Notes: a model not told the origin generated them from the sequence alone. A DNA stretch of 64,000 bases from Streptomyces sp. 1-11 (GCF_007176755.1 NZ_BJTV01000002.1:60645-124644), one strand, 5' to 3'. Positions 7,951-17,254 are shown, counted from the stretch's first letter. Translations and numbers: made by a program.

Positions 7951-8856
7951 TCAGGCGGCCCGGTCGCGGGCCGCGCCGAGCCGGGCGGCCTGCTCCCCGG
8001 TGAGGCGCAGCGCGCCGGCGGCGACGTTCTGCACGAGGTGGGCGGGGTCGCCGGTGCCGGGGATCGCCAGCACGTGCGGGCCCTGGTGCAGGGTCCAGGC
8101 GATGCGGATCTGGGCGGGGCTCACGCCGTACGCCCGGGCGGTGGAGAGGACCGCGTCGTCGTGGGCGGCGGTCGCGCCGTGCTCGCCCGCCGCGCCGGCG
8201 ACCGCGTAGAACGGGACGAAGGCGATACCGCGCTCGCCGCACAGGCGCAGCACCTCGTCGCCTGCGGGGTCGGGCCGGTCCACCGCGTACCGGTTCTGCA
8301 CGCACACCACCGGGGCGATCTCCAGGGCCTCGGCGAGGTGCCGCGGCTCGACGTTGGAGACGCCCAGGTGGCGGACCAGTCCCGCCTCGCGCAGTTCGGC
8401 GAGGGCGCCGAAGTGCTCGGCGATCGAGTCCTGGCTCTGGCGGCGGTAGTTGACCACGTCGAGGTGGTCCCGGCCGAGCTGGCGCAGGTTCTCCTCGACC
8501 TGTCCGCGCAGCTGGTCGGGGCGGGCCGCGGTGCCCCACTCGCCCTGCGGGTCGCGGTGCGGGCCGACCTTGGTGGCGACGACCAGGCCGTCGGGGTACG
8601 GGGACAGCGCGGTGTTGATCAGCTCGTTCGCGGAGCGCAGGGAGGAGAAGTAGAAGGCCGCCGTGTCGATGTGGTTCACACCCAGTTCGACCGCCCTGCG
8701 CAGCACGGCGAGCGAACGCTCACGCTCGCTCGGGGTGCCGTGGTGGAAGGCGGCGCTGCCCGTCAGGCGCATCGCGCCGAGACCGATGCGGTGGACGGGC
8801 AGGTCGCCCAGGCGGAAGGTGCCCGCGGCGTCGGCGGTGATCGTTTCGGGGGTCAT
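7951..8856 (-). CDS. Aldo-keto reductase
   Basis: This 301-residue (beta/alpha)8 aldo/keto reductase differs from the one at 2278. Visible elements are IGLGAMRLTG, HIDTAAFYFSSLRSANELI (Asp/Tyr), VVATKVGPHRDPQGEWG (Lys) and VRHLGVSNVEPRHL, with the cofactor-binding end VLAIPGTGDPAHLVQNV. The catalytic His position reads DVVNYRR (Asn), as in many actinobacterial paralogues. It could act in detoxification or secondary metabolism. The ATG at 8856 aligns with the family start, although its ribosome-binding site is weak. A small conserved ORF lies upstream on the same strand after a 206-base gap. Confidence 0.87.
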   Translation of the reverse strand: MTPETITADAAGTFRLGDLPVHRIGLGAMRLTGSAAFHHGTPSERERSLAVLRRAVELGVNHIDTAAFYFSSLRSANELINTALSPYPDGLVVATKVGPHRDPQGEWGTAARPDQLRGQVEENLRQLGRDHLDVVNYRRQSQDSIAEHFGALAELREAGLVRHLGVSNVEPRHLAEALEIAPVVCVQNRYAVDRPDPAGDEVLRLCGERGIAFVPFYAVAGAAGEHGATAAHDDAVLSTARAYGVSPAQIRIAWTLHQGPHVLAIPGTGDPAHLVQNVAAGALRLTGEQAARLGAARDRAA

Positions 8857-9062
8857 CGGCGGAGTCTCGCACGCGGCGGGCTCCAAGGTCACCGCGATTC
8901 CGCGCCACCGCCCGCCCCCGGGCTCCGCCGCAGCGTCCGGGGTCCGGGGTCCGCGGTACGGCGCGGTCCGCGGTTGCGCCGGACGGGTGCTCCGCGGTCG
9001 CCGGGCGGGCCGGGCCTCTGCGCCCGGCGCCCGCCGCGGGCGGCCGCTGCGGGCGGCCCGGG

Positions 9063-9230
9063 TCAGTCCTCGTCCTGGCCCGGCACCACGACCAGGAAGG
9101 CGTCCGACTTCAGGTCCATCACCACGGTCGCGGCCTCGCCCTGGGCGCGGCGTGCTGCCGCGTACTCCTCCGCGGGCCACGATCCGCGGGGGGATCCAGC
9201 GGGAAATCGCTCCAGTACCTGCGCGCTCAT
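9063..9230 (-). CDS. Small conserved-type protein, 55 aa
   Basis: This small ORF (ATG 9230, TGA 9063) encodes 55 residues. They start MSAQVLERFPAGSPRG, then have an Ala/Glu-rich helix (PAEEYAAARRAQGE) and a hydrophobic strand DAFLVVVPGQDED. Strong third-position G/C bias and the clean amphipathic layout support coding. I do not recognise a family or function. It reads away from the SDR gene at 9408 across a 177-base divergent spacer and may be expressed independently. Confidence 0.6.
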   Translation of the reverse strand: MSAQVLERFPAGSPRGSWPAEEYAAARRAQGEAATVVMDLKSDAFLVVVPGQDED

Positions 9231-9407
9231 GGCGGCTCACACCTCCTGCGTCGGGGCCCGGTCCGGGCTGTCAGCGGCCCGTACTGTGCGCCTGCCCGGG
9301 AAGGGCGCCCTCATGTCCGCGCATCCGTGCGGCGTCTCCGCGTCGAAGAGCCGGACGGGGGGAACTCGGTAGCACCCCCCGACCGGCGGCACGAAGGGCG
9401 GAGACGA

Positions 9408-10940
9408 ATGGACGGCGACGACGTGAAGGGCGGTGCCCGCTGCCTGGTGACGGGCGGCACGGGGTACATCGGCGGCCGGCTCGTCCCGGAACTCCTCGCC
9501 GCCGGGTACCGGGTCCGCTGCCTCGCCCGCTCCCCGGGCAAGCTCCGCGACCATCCCTGGGCCGGCGACATCGAGGTGGCGCACGGCGACGTCACCGACG
9601 CCGGCTCCGTCGCGGAGGCCATGCGGGACGTCGACGTGGCCTACTACCTGGTCCACGCCCTCGTCACCGGCGCCGGTTTCGAGAAGACCGACCGCGAGGC
9701 GGCCCGGATCTTCGGCGAACAGGCCCGGGCGGCCGGCGTGAAGCGCATCGTCTACCTGGGCGGGCTGACCCCCGAGGGCGTGCCGGAGCACGAGCTCTCC
9801 CCGCACCTGCGGTCCCGCGCCGAGGTCGGCCGCATCCTCATGGACTGCGGGGTGCCCACCGCGGTGCTGCGCGCGGCCGTGATCATCGGTTCCGGCTCGG
9901 CCTCGTTCGAGATGCTGCGCTACCTCACCGAGCGGCTGCCCGTCATGGTCACCCCGAGCTGGGTGCACACCCGCATCCAGCCCATAGCCGTACGGGACGT
10001 GCTGCGCCTCCTGGTCGGAAGCGCGCATCTGCCCGCGGAGGTGAACCGGACCTTCGACATCGGCGGCCCCGACGTCCTCACGTACCGTGAGATGATGGTC
10101 CGCTACGCGGAGATCGCGGGGCTGCCGCGCCGGGTGATCCTGCCCGTGCCGGTCCTCACCCCGACGCTGTCCAGCCACTGGGTCGGCCTCGTCACACCGG
10201 TGCCCGCCTCCATCGCCCGGCCGCTGGCGGAGTCGCTGCGCCACGAGGTGGTCTGCCACGAGCGCGACATCGAGGGCTACCTGCCGTACCCGCCGGGGCG
10301 GCCGCTGCCCGTCGACGAGTCCGTACGGCTGGCGCTGCAGCGGGTGCGCGACGCCCAGGTGGTGACCCGCTGGACGTCGGCCTCGGTGCCGGGAGCGCCG
10401 AGCGACCCGCTGCCCACCGACCCCGACTGGGCGGGCGGCAGCCTGTACACGGACGTCCGGGAGGCCTCGGTGGACGCCCCGCCCGAGGCGCTGTGGCGGG
10501 TCGTCGAGGGGGTGGGCGGCGAGAACGGCTGGTACTCCTTCCCGCTCGCCTGGGCGCTGCGCGGCTGGCTCGACCGGATGGCGGGCGGGGTCGGACTGCG
10601 CCGCGGCCGCCGGGACGCGCAGCGACTGCGGGTCGGCGACTCCCTGGACTTCTGGCGGGTGGAGGAGATCGTGCCGGGGCGCCTGCTGCGGCTGCGCGCC
10701 GAGATGCGGCTGCCGGGGCTGGCCTGGCTGGAGATGTACGTGGAGCCGGAGGGCACCGGACGCAGCCGGTACCGGCAGCGCGCGCTGTTCCATCCGCACG
10801 GGCTGCTCGGCCAGGCCTACTGGTGGGGCGTCTCGCCGTTCCACGCCGTGGTGTTCGGCGGGATGGCGCGCAACATCGCCCGCGCCGCCGCCACCACCGC
10901 CCCGCTCCCCCGGCGTCGGGAACGGACGCCCGCGCGCTGA
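9408..10940 (+). CDS. NAD(P)-binding SDR with C-terminal DUF2867 domain
   Basis: The 510-residue protein has an atypical short-chain dehydrogenase domain at the N-terminus (CLVTGGTGYIGGRLVPELLA, residues 12-31) and a DUF2867/polyketide-cyclase-like domain in the C-terminal third. The latter begins SLYTDVREASVDAPPE and runs through WYSFPLAWALRGWLDRMAGG, as in YkwB-like SDRs. The catalytic YxxxK is not conserved, as is normal in this subgroup, so an enzymatic role is uncertain. The ATG at 9408 is preferred because GGCGGAG precedes it by five bases. A photolyase gene follows after 85 bases on the same strand, suggesting cotranscription. Confidence 0.82.
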   Translation: MDGDDVKGGARCLVTGGTGYIGGRLVPELLAAGYRVRCLARSPGKLRDHPWAGDIEVAHGDVTDAGSVAEAMRDVDVAYYLVHALVTGAGFEKTDREAARIFGEQARAAGVKRIVYLGGLTPEGVPEHELSPHLRSRAEVGRILMDCGVPTAVLRAAVIIGSGSASFEMLRYLTERLPVMVTPSWVHTRIQPIAVRDVLRLLVGSAHLPAEVNRTFDIGGPDVLTYREMMVRYAEIAGLPRRVILPVPVLTPTLSSHWVGLVTPVPASIARPLAESLRHEVVCHERDIEGYLPYPPGRPLPVDESVRLALQRVRDAQVVTRWTSASVPGAPSDPLPTDPDWAGGSLYTDVREASVDAPPEALWRVVEGVGGENGWYSFPLAWALRGWLDRMAGGVGLRRGRRDAQRLRVGDSLDFWRVEEIVPGRLLRLRAEMRLPGLAWLEMYVEPEGTGRSRYRQRALFHPHGLLGQAYWWGVSPFHAVVFGGMARNIARAAATTAPLPRRRERTPAR

Positions 10941-11025
10941 CGCCCCGCATCCACCGGGCGCCGCGGAACGGAAGCAAGCAGCGTCCGCTGCCCGACCCCA
11001 CGCCCCGACGCCCCGGAGCCGCACC

Positions 11026-12402
11026 ATGAACGTCTCGGTCGTCCTGTTCACCGCCGACCTGCGCCTGCACGACCATCCGCCGCTGCGGGCGGCGCTGGAC
11101 GGCACCCGGCACGTGGTGCCGCTGTTCGTGCGGGACCGGGGAGTGGACGAGGCCGGATACGCGGCGCCCAACCGGCTGGCGTTCCTCGCCGACTGCCTGC
11201 GCGACCTGGACGCGGGGCTGCGCCTGCGGGGCGGCCGGCTGGTGCTGCGCTCCGGCGACCTGGTCGAGGAGGTGTGCAAGGTGGTCACCGAGGCCGACGC
11301 CGACGAGGTGCACATGGCCGCCGACGTGAGCGCCTACGCGCACCGCCGGGAGGAGCGGCTGCGCCGGGCCCTGGAGGCCGACGGACGCCGGCTGCACGTG
11401 CACGACACGGTGACCACGGCGCTGACCCCGGGGGCGGTGACGCCCGCCTCCTCGGACCACTTCGCGGTGTTCACGCCGTACTACCGGCAGTGGTCGAAGG
11501 CGCGGCTGCGCGACCCGCTCGGCGCGCCGCGCGCGATCCGGGTGCCGGAGGGCGTCGGGTCCGAGGAGCTCTTCTCCCGGGCGGGGGTGGCGGGCGTGTC
11601 CGAGGGGCTGGCCGAGGGCGGGGAGGTGCTCGGCCGCAAGCTGGTCACCGCCTGGCTGCGCCGCGGTGTCGAGCGGTACGAGGAACGGCACGACGACCTG
11701 GCCGGCGACGGGACGAGCCGGCTCTCCCCGCACCTGCACTTCGGCACCCTCTCCCCCGTGGAACTGGTGCACCGCGCCCGCCGGACGGGCGGGCCGGGCG
11801 CCGAGGCGTTCGTACGACAGCTCGCCTGGCGCGACTTCCACCGCCAGGTGCTGGCGGCCCGGCCGGACGCCTCCACCGCCGACTACCGGCCCAAACACGA
11901 CCGCTGGCGAACCGAGCGGACGGCACGGGAGGACATCGAGGCGTGGCGGGAGGGGCGTACGGGTTATCCGATCGTCGACGCCGCGATGCGGCAGCTCCGG
12001 CACGAGGGGTGGATGCACAACCGCGGCCGGCTGCTGGCCGCCAGTTTCCTGGCCAAGACGCTCTACGTGGACTGGCGGGTGGGCGCCCGGCACTTCCTCG
12101 CGCTGCTGGTCGACGGGGACGTGGCGAACAACCAGCTCAACTGGCAGTGGATGGCCGGCACCGGCACGGACACCCGTCCCAACCGCGTCCTCAACCCGGT
12201 CACCCAGGGCAAGCGGTACGACCCCGACGGGGCGTACGTGCGTCGCTGGGTGCCCGAACTCGGGCCGCTGCGCGGGGCGTCGGCGCACGAGCCGTGGAAG
12301 CTGACCGGGCCGGACCGGGCCGCGCTGGACTACCCGGACCCGGTCGTCGATCTCTCCGAGGGCCTGGCCAGGTTCAGACGGGCCCGCGGCCGTGAGGACT
12401 GA
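11026..12402 (+). CDS. phr: Deoxyribodipyrimidine photolyase (cryptochrome/photolyase family)
   Basis: The 458-residue flavoprotein uses blue light to split cyclobutane pyrimidine dimers. Its N-terminal antenna Rossmann domain (FTADLRLHDHPPLRAAL) is followed by the FAD domain. Hallmarks are RLSPHLHFGTLSP, FVRQLAWRDFHRQVL, GYPIVDAAMRQLRHEGWMHN, DGDVANNQLNWQWMAGTGTD and NPVTQGKRYDPDGAYVRRWV. Length and all FAD contacts look intact, favouring a CPD photolyase over a cryptochrome. It lies 85 bases after the SDR-DUF2867 gene. In Streptomyces, phr is often light-regulated, but no such element was recognised here. Confidence 0.93.
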   Translation: MNVSVVLFTADLRLHDHPPLRAALDGTRHVVPLFVRDRGVDEAGYAAPNRLAFLADCLRDLDAGLRLRGGRLVLRSGDLVEEVCKVVTEADADEVHMAADVSAYAHRREERLRRALEADGRRLHVHDTVTTALTPGAVTPASSDHFAVFTPYYRQWSKARLRDPLGAPRAIRVPEGVGSEELFSRAGVAGVSEGLAEGGEVLGRKLVTAWLRRGVERYEERHDDLAGDGTSRLSPHLHFGTLSPVELVHRARRTGGPGAEAFVRQLAWRDFHRQVLAARPDASTADYRPKHDRWRTERTAREDIEAWREGRTGYPIVDAAMRQLRHEGWMHNRGRLLAASFLAKTLYVDWRVGARHFLALLVDGDVANNQLNWQWMAGTGTDTRPNRVLNPVTQGKRYDPDGAYVRRWVPELGPLRGASAHEPWKLTGPDRAALDYPDPVVDLSEGLARFRRARGRED

Positions 12403-12466
12403 GGACGCGGCGGCCGCCGGGTCCGGCGCGTGCAGACCCTACACATCAGGAGAAAACGGGGGCAGA

Positions 12467-12589
12467 ATGCGGAGGAGTGGCGCATATCGACCTAGGTGTG
12501 ATCGTGAACCATGTGTGATCGGCACGCCGGCGGTCTTCCCCGTGGCAGCGGGTGCCGGTACCGCCGCGAGGAGCGCCCCGCGAGCGTAG
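12467..12589 (+). CDS. Possible small ORF, 40 aa
   Basis: ATG at 12467 opens 40 codons ending at TAG 12589. The first 20 residues (MRRSGAYRPRCDREPCVIG) include two Cys and use AT-containing codons unlike the neighbours. GGGGGC is seven bases upstream, and AGGAG is 14 bases upstream. It could be a leader peptide, a small RNA or chance; I favour a functional element over a protein. Confidence 0.25.
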   Translation: MRRSGAYRPRCDREPCVIGTPAVFPVAAGAGTAARSAPRA

Positions 12590-12692
12590 AGAGGCCGGCC
12601 ACAGAGAGACCGGCCGTTGGGAGAAGGGTTCCCCGAGTACGGACGCGAGGGAAGGAGGACCAGGCGAAAAGCGAAGGACACGAAGAATGCGG

Positions 12693-12718
12693 GGCCGGTC
12701 CGCCCGGGCGGACCGGCC
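12693..12718. terminator. 26-base perfect palindrome, bidirectional terminator
   Basis: GGCCGGTCCGCCC is followed directly by its reverse complement. It sits between convergent genes ending at 12402 and 12774 and can act on either strand. Confidence 0.65.
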
Positions 12719-12751
12719 TCCCCATGTCACCGGCCTCCCCATGTCACCGGC
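12715..12751. repeat. Two perfect 17-bp direct repeats
   Basis: GGCCTCCCCATGTCACC occurs at 12715-12731 and again immediately at 12732-12748. The first copy overlaps the right arm of the palindromic terminator. Confidence 0.85.
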
Positions 12752-12773
12752 GGCTCGCGCCGCCCGGTGGCGT

Positions 12774-14246
12774 TCAGCCCGCTTCCAGGGCCGTGCCCTC
12801 CTCGGCGGTCCGGTCCGTGGCCTTCTGGGCGTCGTCGGGCTCCTCGGCCTCCTGGGGACCGAACGGCCACGCCCGCTCCAGCCGTGCCCAGACGAGGAAG
12901 GCGGCGCAGCCGAGGGCCAGCCACGCCAGGGACCATTCGACGGGATGGCGGCCCGGTGAGTTCTCGTCGGCGTAGCCGTAGATGACGCACCAGCCCGTGA
13001 AGGCGATGACGGCGGGCAGCGGGTAGAGCCACATCCGGTAGGGGCGGCTCAGTGCGGGCCGGCGTCTGCGCAGCACGGCCAGGGCGATGATCTGGGCCAG
13101 CGCCTGGACGATGACCATCACCGTGGTGAGGAGCTGGATCAGGGTCGCGAGGTCGGTGTGCCGGCCGATCAGGAAGCCGATCGCGGTGATCACGCCCATG
13201 GTCGCCAGACCCAGCGCCGGGAACCGGTGCCGGGCGTGCAGCCTCGCGTACGGCCGGAAGAAGACCCGGTCGCGGGCGGCGTCGCAGGGCACCCGGGAGC
13301 CGCCCAGCAGGCCGGTGAAGACCGACGCGAAGGCCGTGACGAGGATCAGCACCGTGACGGCGTCGGCGGCCCCCCTGCCCCAGGTCCGCTCCAGCACGGC
13401 GGAGGCCACGGAGGTGGAGGCGATGTCGTGCGGATCGGTCATGCGGTGCCAGTCGACGACGCCCAGGGTGCCGATCTGCAGCAGCAGGTAGATGGCCATG
13501 ATGCCGAGGATCGACAGGACGATGGAGCGCGGCAGGGTGCGGCCGGGGTCCTTGATCTCGGCGCCCATGTAGGCGGTGGTGTTGTAGCCGAGGTAGTCGT
13601 AGATGCCGATGGTCAGGCCCGCGGCGAAGCCCGGCCAGAAGTGGCCGGAGGTGACGTCGAGGGCGTGCCCCGGATAGGTGAAGGCGAGGTGCGGACTGAA
13701 GCCGGTGGCCGCGGCGGCGATCACCAGGAGCACCGAGGCGATCATCACGGCCCACATCACGGCGGTGATGCGGGCGATGTGCTCGATGCCGCGCCAGAGC
13801 AGGGCCACGACCAGGGCGATGACGCCGAGACCCACGAGGTCGCCGGAGGTTCGGCCGAGGCCGGGGGCGAGGTAGCCGAGGTACTGGACGAAGCCCACCA
13901 CGCCGGTGGACATGATCAGCGGGACGAAGAGCATCGCCGTCCAGACGAACAGGAACGGCAGCAGCCGGCCGGTGCGGTGGCGGAAGGCCTGGCGGAGGTA
14001 GACGTACGTGCCGCCCGATCCCGGCATGGCGGCGCCCAGTTCGGCCCAGACCAGCCCGTCGCACAGGGCCAGCACGGCACCGGCGACGAAGCCGAGGACC
14101 GCCTGGGGTCCGCCGAACGCGCTCACCATCAGCGGGATGGTCACGAACGGCCCGATGCCGCACATCTGGCTCATGTTGATGGCCGTGGCCTGGAACGGGC
14201 CGACACGGCGGACGAAGCCGCCCGGGGGCCGCGGACTGCCGGACAT
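12774..14246 (-). CDS. APC-superfamily amino acid permease
   Basis: This 490-residue integral membrane transporter has about 12 hydrophobic segments. The first carries the APC signature region (TAINMSQMCGIGPFVTIPLM), followed by GLVWAELGAAMPGSGGTYVYL and GIYDYLGYNTTAYMGAEIKDP. Family members import amino acids or amines by proton symport; no substrate can be assigned. The C-terminal tail (about 35 residues) is acidic and cytoplasmic. The ATG at 14246 is preceded by GAGGAG. It is divergent from the secreted exo-glucosaminidase across 241 bases; a functional link is not evident. Confidence 0.9.
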   Translation of the reverse strand: MSGSPRPPGGFVRRVGPFQATAINMSQMCGIGPFVTIPLMVSAFGGPQAVLGFVAGAVLALCDGLVWAELGAAMPGSGGTYVYLRQAFRHRTGRLLPFLFVWTAMLFVPLIMSTGVVGFVQYLGYLAPGLGRTSGDLVGLGVIALVVALLWRGIEHIARITAVMWAVMIASVLLVIAAAATGFSPHLAFTYPGHALDVTSGHFWPGFAAGLTIGIYDYLGYNTTAYMGAEIKDPGRTLPRSIVLSILGIMAIYLLLQIGTLGVVDWHRMTDPHDIASTSVASAVLERTWGRGAADAVTVLILVTAFASVFTGLLGGSRVPCDAARDRVFFRPYARLHARHRFPALGLATMGVITAIGFLIGRHTDLATLIQLLTTVMVIVQALAQIIALAVLRRRRPALSRPYRMWLYPLPAVIAFTGWCVIYGYADENSPGRHPVEWSLAWLALGCAAFLVWARLERAWPFGPQEAEEPDDAQKATDRTAEEGTALEAG

Positions 14247-14487
14247 GGGGACTCCTCACGCGACGGGCGTGCGGACCGCGCGGCAGCGGCCCGCCCGGCC
14301 GGGCCGGCCGGCGGATGAAGTTGTGCGGCCCCGCGACGCCGGACGGGCGACAGCCGAGCGGTTCGCGCCGTCCGCCGGGGCGGGCGGGGCCTACGGTCGT
14401 CGACGCGGCCCGTGCCGCGCACGACCTCGAGCCAGGTTAGTGACGTTTCCTCACCGGGCTCCTGACTTCACGAGGCTGGAGACCGCC

Positions 14488-17214
14488 GTGTTCCCTCGCC
14501 CCGCCCCCGGACGCCGCCCGGTCACCGCGGCCCTGCTGCTGAGCCTCGTCGCCCTGCTGCCGCCCGGCGCGCGGGCCGCGGCGGCGGACCGGAGCCCGGC
14601 GCCGCACCAGCCGCCGGCCGCGGTCACCCAGGTGCCCTCGGCGGCCGGCTCCGCCACCCCGCTCGCCGGGTACGCGATCCAGTCGACGGCGAAGGTGAGC
14701 GACCCGGCGGCGGCCGTCTCCTCCCCCGGCTACCCGGCCGCCGGCTGGCACCCGGCGGGCCCCCGCTCCACGGTGCTGGCCGCCCTGCTCGCCGACGGCG
14801 TGTACCCGGACCCCTTCCACTCCACGAATCTGCGGAAGATCCCGCGGAAGGACTTCGACGTCTCCTGGTGGTACCGGTCCGATTTCACCGTCGAGGACAC
14901 CGCCCGCCGCACCCATCTGGACTTCAGCGGGGTCGTCTCGGCGGCCGACGTCTACGTCAACGGCCACGCGGTGGCCGCGGCGGCGGACGTGACCGGCGCC
15001 TACACCCGCCACGAGCTGGACATCACCTCGCTGGTGCGGCCCGGCGCCAACACCGTCGCGTTCCGGATCCGGCCCAACGATCCGGACGCCGACCTCACCA
15101 TGGGCTGGCTGGACTGGCTCCAGCCGCCGCCCGACCGGAACATGGGCATCGTCCGTGACGTCCTGGTCCGCCGGGGCGGCCCGGTGGCGCTGCGCGACGC
15201 GCACGTGGTGACCCGGCTGGACGTGCCGTCCCTCGCCACCGCCGACCTGACCGTGAAGGCGCGGGCCCGCAACGACTCCGCCGAGGCGGTCACCGCCGAG
15301 GTGACCGGGCGCGTCGCCGGGGCGGTCCTCACCCGGAGCGTGCCGCTCGCCCCGCACGAGACGAAGACCGTCACCTTCTCCCCCGCCGACACCCCCGGGC
15401 TGCGCCTGGCCTCCCCGCGGGTTTGGTGGCCCGCCGGCATGGGCGGCCAGCCCCTGTACGACCTGGACCTCACCGCGTCGGTGTCCGGCACGGCCTCGGA
15501 CACCGCCCACGAGACCTTCGGCATCCGCGACGTGCAGGCCCCGCTCGACGCCGACGGCGCCCGTGCGTACCGGATCAACGGCCGCCGGCTGCTGATCAGG
15601 GGCGGCGGCTGGTCCCCGGACGAGTTCCTGCGCTGGGACCCCCGCTACGTGGCGGACCGGCTCGACCAGGCCCTCGACCTCGGGCTGAACACCCTGCGCC
15701 TGGAGGGCCACCTCGAGCCCGACGAGTTCTTCGGCCTCGCCGACCGCAAGGGCCTGCTCGCGCTGCCCGGCTGGGAGTGCTGCGACAAGTGGGAGGGGAA
15801 CGTCAACGAGGACGGCTCCGGCGAGAAGTGGACCGAGGCGGACCACCGGGTCGCCAAGGCGTCCATGGCCGCGGAGGCCGCCCGGCTGCGCGGCCACCCG
15901 AGCGTGATCTCGTTCCTGATCGGCAGCGACGCGGCCCCCGACGCGACGATCGAGCGGGAGTACCTGGACGCCCTGAAGGCCGCCGACTGGCCCGACCCGG
16001 TGATCCCGGCCGCCTCCGAGAACTCCTCACCGCGACTCGGCCGCTCGGGGATGAAGATGACCGGGCCGTACGACTGGGTCCCGCCCGGCTACTGGTACGC
16101 CAAGCGCGAGGGCGGGGCCACCGGCTTCAACTCCGAAACCAGCGCGGGCCCCGACATCCCGACGCTCGACACCCTGCGCCGGATGATGACCCCGGCCGAG
16201 CTGGACACCCTCTGGAAGGACCCGGGCGCCCCGCAGTACCACCGCTCGCCCTCCTCCGTCTTCGGCACCCTGAAGATCTACGACGCCGCCCTCACCGGCC
16301 GCTACGGCGCGCCGAAGGACCTGGCCGACTACGTCCGCAAGGCGCAGCTCGCCCAGTACGAGAACGTCCGCGCCCAGTACGAGGCCTACGGGCGCAACGC
16401 CACGGACGCGGACAGGCCGGCCACCGGGGTGGTCTACTGGATGTTCAACAGCGGCTGGACGTCCCTGCACTGGCAGTTGACGGACCGTTATCTGGACCAG
16501 AACGGCGCCTACTTCGGCGCGAAGAAGGCGAACGAGCCGCTGCACATCCAGTACTCCTACGACGACCGCTCGGTCGTGGTCGTCAACGGCCGACATGGTC
16601 CGGCGGGCCGGCTCACCGCCCGGGCCACCCTGTTCGACCCCGACGGCACACAGCGGTACGACCGGTCCGCGGGCGGGGTGTCGGTGGACGGCGACGGCGC
16701 GCGCCGCACCGCGTTCACCCTGCCCGCGTCGGTGAGCGGCCTGCCCCGGACGTATCTGCTCAGGCTGACCCTGACCGACGGGGACGGCCGGGAGGTGAGC
16801 CGGAACGTCTACTGGCTCTCCACGGCACCGGACACGCTCGACTGGGCGCACACCGACTGGTACCATACGCCGGCCACCCGCTACGCCGACCTCACGGGAC
16901 TCGCCGCGATGGAGCGGGCGCCGGTGGAGGCGACGGCGGCGACGACGTCGTCCGGCGGCACGTCCACGACGACGGTGACCCTGCGGCGCCCGGGGAGCGG
17001 ACGCACGCCGTCCCTGTTCACGGACGTCCACCTGGTCGACGACCGGGGCCGGCCCGTGCTGCCGGTGCGGTGGTCGGACAACGAGGTCGGTCTGTGGCCG
17101 GGCGAGTCGGTGACGCTGACCGCCGTCTACCGGACCGCGGACCTCAGGGGCTCGGCGCCGCGTGTGCGGGTGTCGGGCTGGAACACCCCGGAGCGGACGC
17201 TGCCGGCCGGCTGA
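14488..17214 (+). CDS. csxA: Secreted GH2 exo-beta-D-glucosaminidase
   Basis: The product is 908 residues with an N-terminal Sec signal (FPRPAPGRRPVTAALLLSLV then ALLPPGARAAAA). The GH2 jelly-roll, Ig-like and (beta/alpha)8 domains follow. Sequence closely tracks exo-beta-D-glucosaminidases of the CsxA type, which release glucosamine from chitosan ends. The expected acid/base lies in IGSDAAPD (Asp481) and the nucleophile in GFNSETSAGPDIP (Glu550). GTG 14488 is chosen because GGAG lies six bases upstream and it yields the signal peptide. It is shorter than the about 1030-residue Amycolatopsis CsxA and appears to lack a C-terminal CBM35. Confidence 0.88.
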   Translation: MFPRPAPGRRPVTAALLLSLVALLPPGARAAAADRSPAPHQPPAAVTQVPSAAGSATPLAGYAIQSTAKVSDPAAAVSSPGYPAAGWHPAGPRSTVLAALLADGVYPDPFHSTNLRKIPRKDFDVSWWYRSDFTVEDTARRTHLDFSGVVSAADVYVNGHAVAAAADVTGAYTRHELDITSLVRPGANTVAFRIRPNDPDADLTMGWLDWLQPPPDRNMGIVRDVLVRRGGPVALRDAHVVTRLDVPSLATADLTVKARARNDSAEAVTAEVTGRVAGAVLTRSVPLAPHETKTVTFSPADTPGLRLASPRVWWPAGMGGQPLYDLDLTASVSGTASDTAHETFGIRDVQAPLDADGARAYRINGRRLLIRGGGWSPDEFLRWDPRYVADRLDQALDLGLNTLRLEGHLEPDEFFGLADRKGLLALPGWECCDKWEGNVNEDGSGEKWTEADHRVAKASMAAEAARLRGHPSVISFLIGSDAAPDATIEREYLDALKAADWPDPVIPAASENSSPRLGRSGMKMTGPYDWVPPGYWYAKREGGATGFNSETSAGPDIPTLDTLRRMMTPAELDTLWKDPGAPQYHRSPSSVFGTLKIYDAALTGRYGAPKDLADYVRKAQLAQYENVRAQYEAYGRNATDADRPATGVVYWMFNSGWTSLHWQLTDRYLDQNGAYFGAKKANEPLHIQYSYDDRSVVVVNGRHGPAGRLTARATLFDPDGTQRYDRSAGGVSVDGDGARRTAFTLPASVSGLPRTYLLRLTLTDGDGREVSRNVYWLSTAPDTLDWAHTDWYHTPATRYADLTGLAAMERAPVEATAATTSSGGTSTTTVTLRRPGSGRTPSLFTDVHLVDDRGRPVLPVRWSDNEVGLWPGESVTLTAVYRTADLRGSAPRVRVSGWNTPERTLPAG

Positions 17215-17254
17215 CCGGGCGGGGGCGGACCCGGACGGGCCCGCCCCCCGGGGT

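Larger units (their letters stand above)
12403..12773. other. Convergent intergenic region with compositional island, palindrome and direct repeat
   Basis: This 371-base spacer separates the convergent photolyase and permease genes. Bases 12430-12525 are unusually AT-rich for this genome and carry two copies of GTGTGATCG 17 bases apart (12496-12504, 12513-12521). A possible 40-codon ORF overlaps them. The rest holds purine-rich sequence and ends in a 26-base palindrome. Such structure is more than a plain convergent spacer needs. Confidence 0.5.

Noticed and set aside
12439..12742. Minus-strand small ORFs in the photolyase-permease spacer
   Set aside because: Arg/Ser/Pro-rich text without ribosome-binding sites, lying across the palindrome and direct repeats.
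12774..17214. Functional pair of APC permease and exo-glucosaminidase
   Set aside because: Divergent promoters and unrelated expected substrates. Glucosamine uptake in Streptomyces uses ABC or PTS systems.
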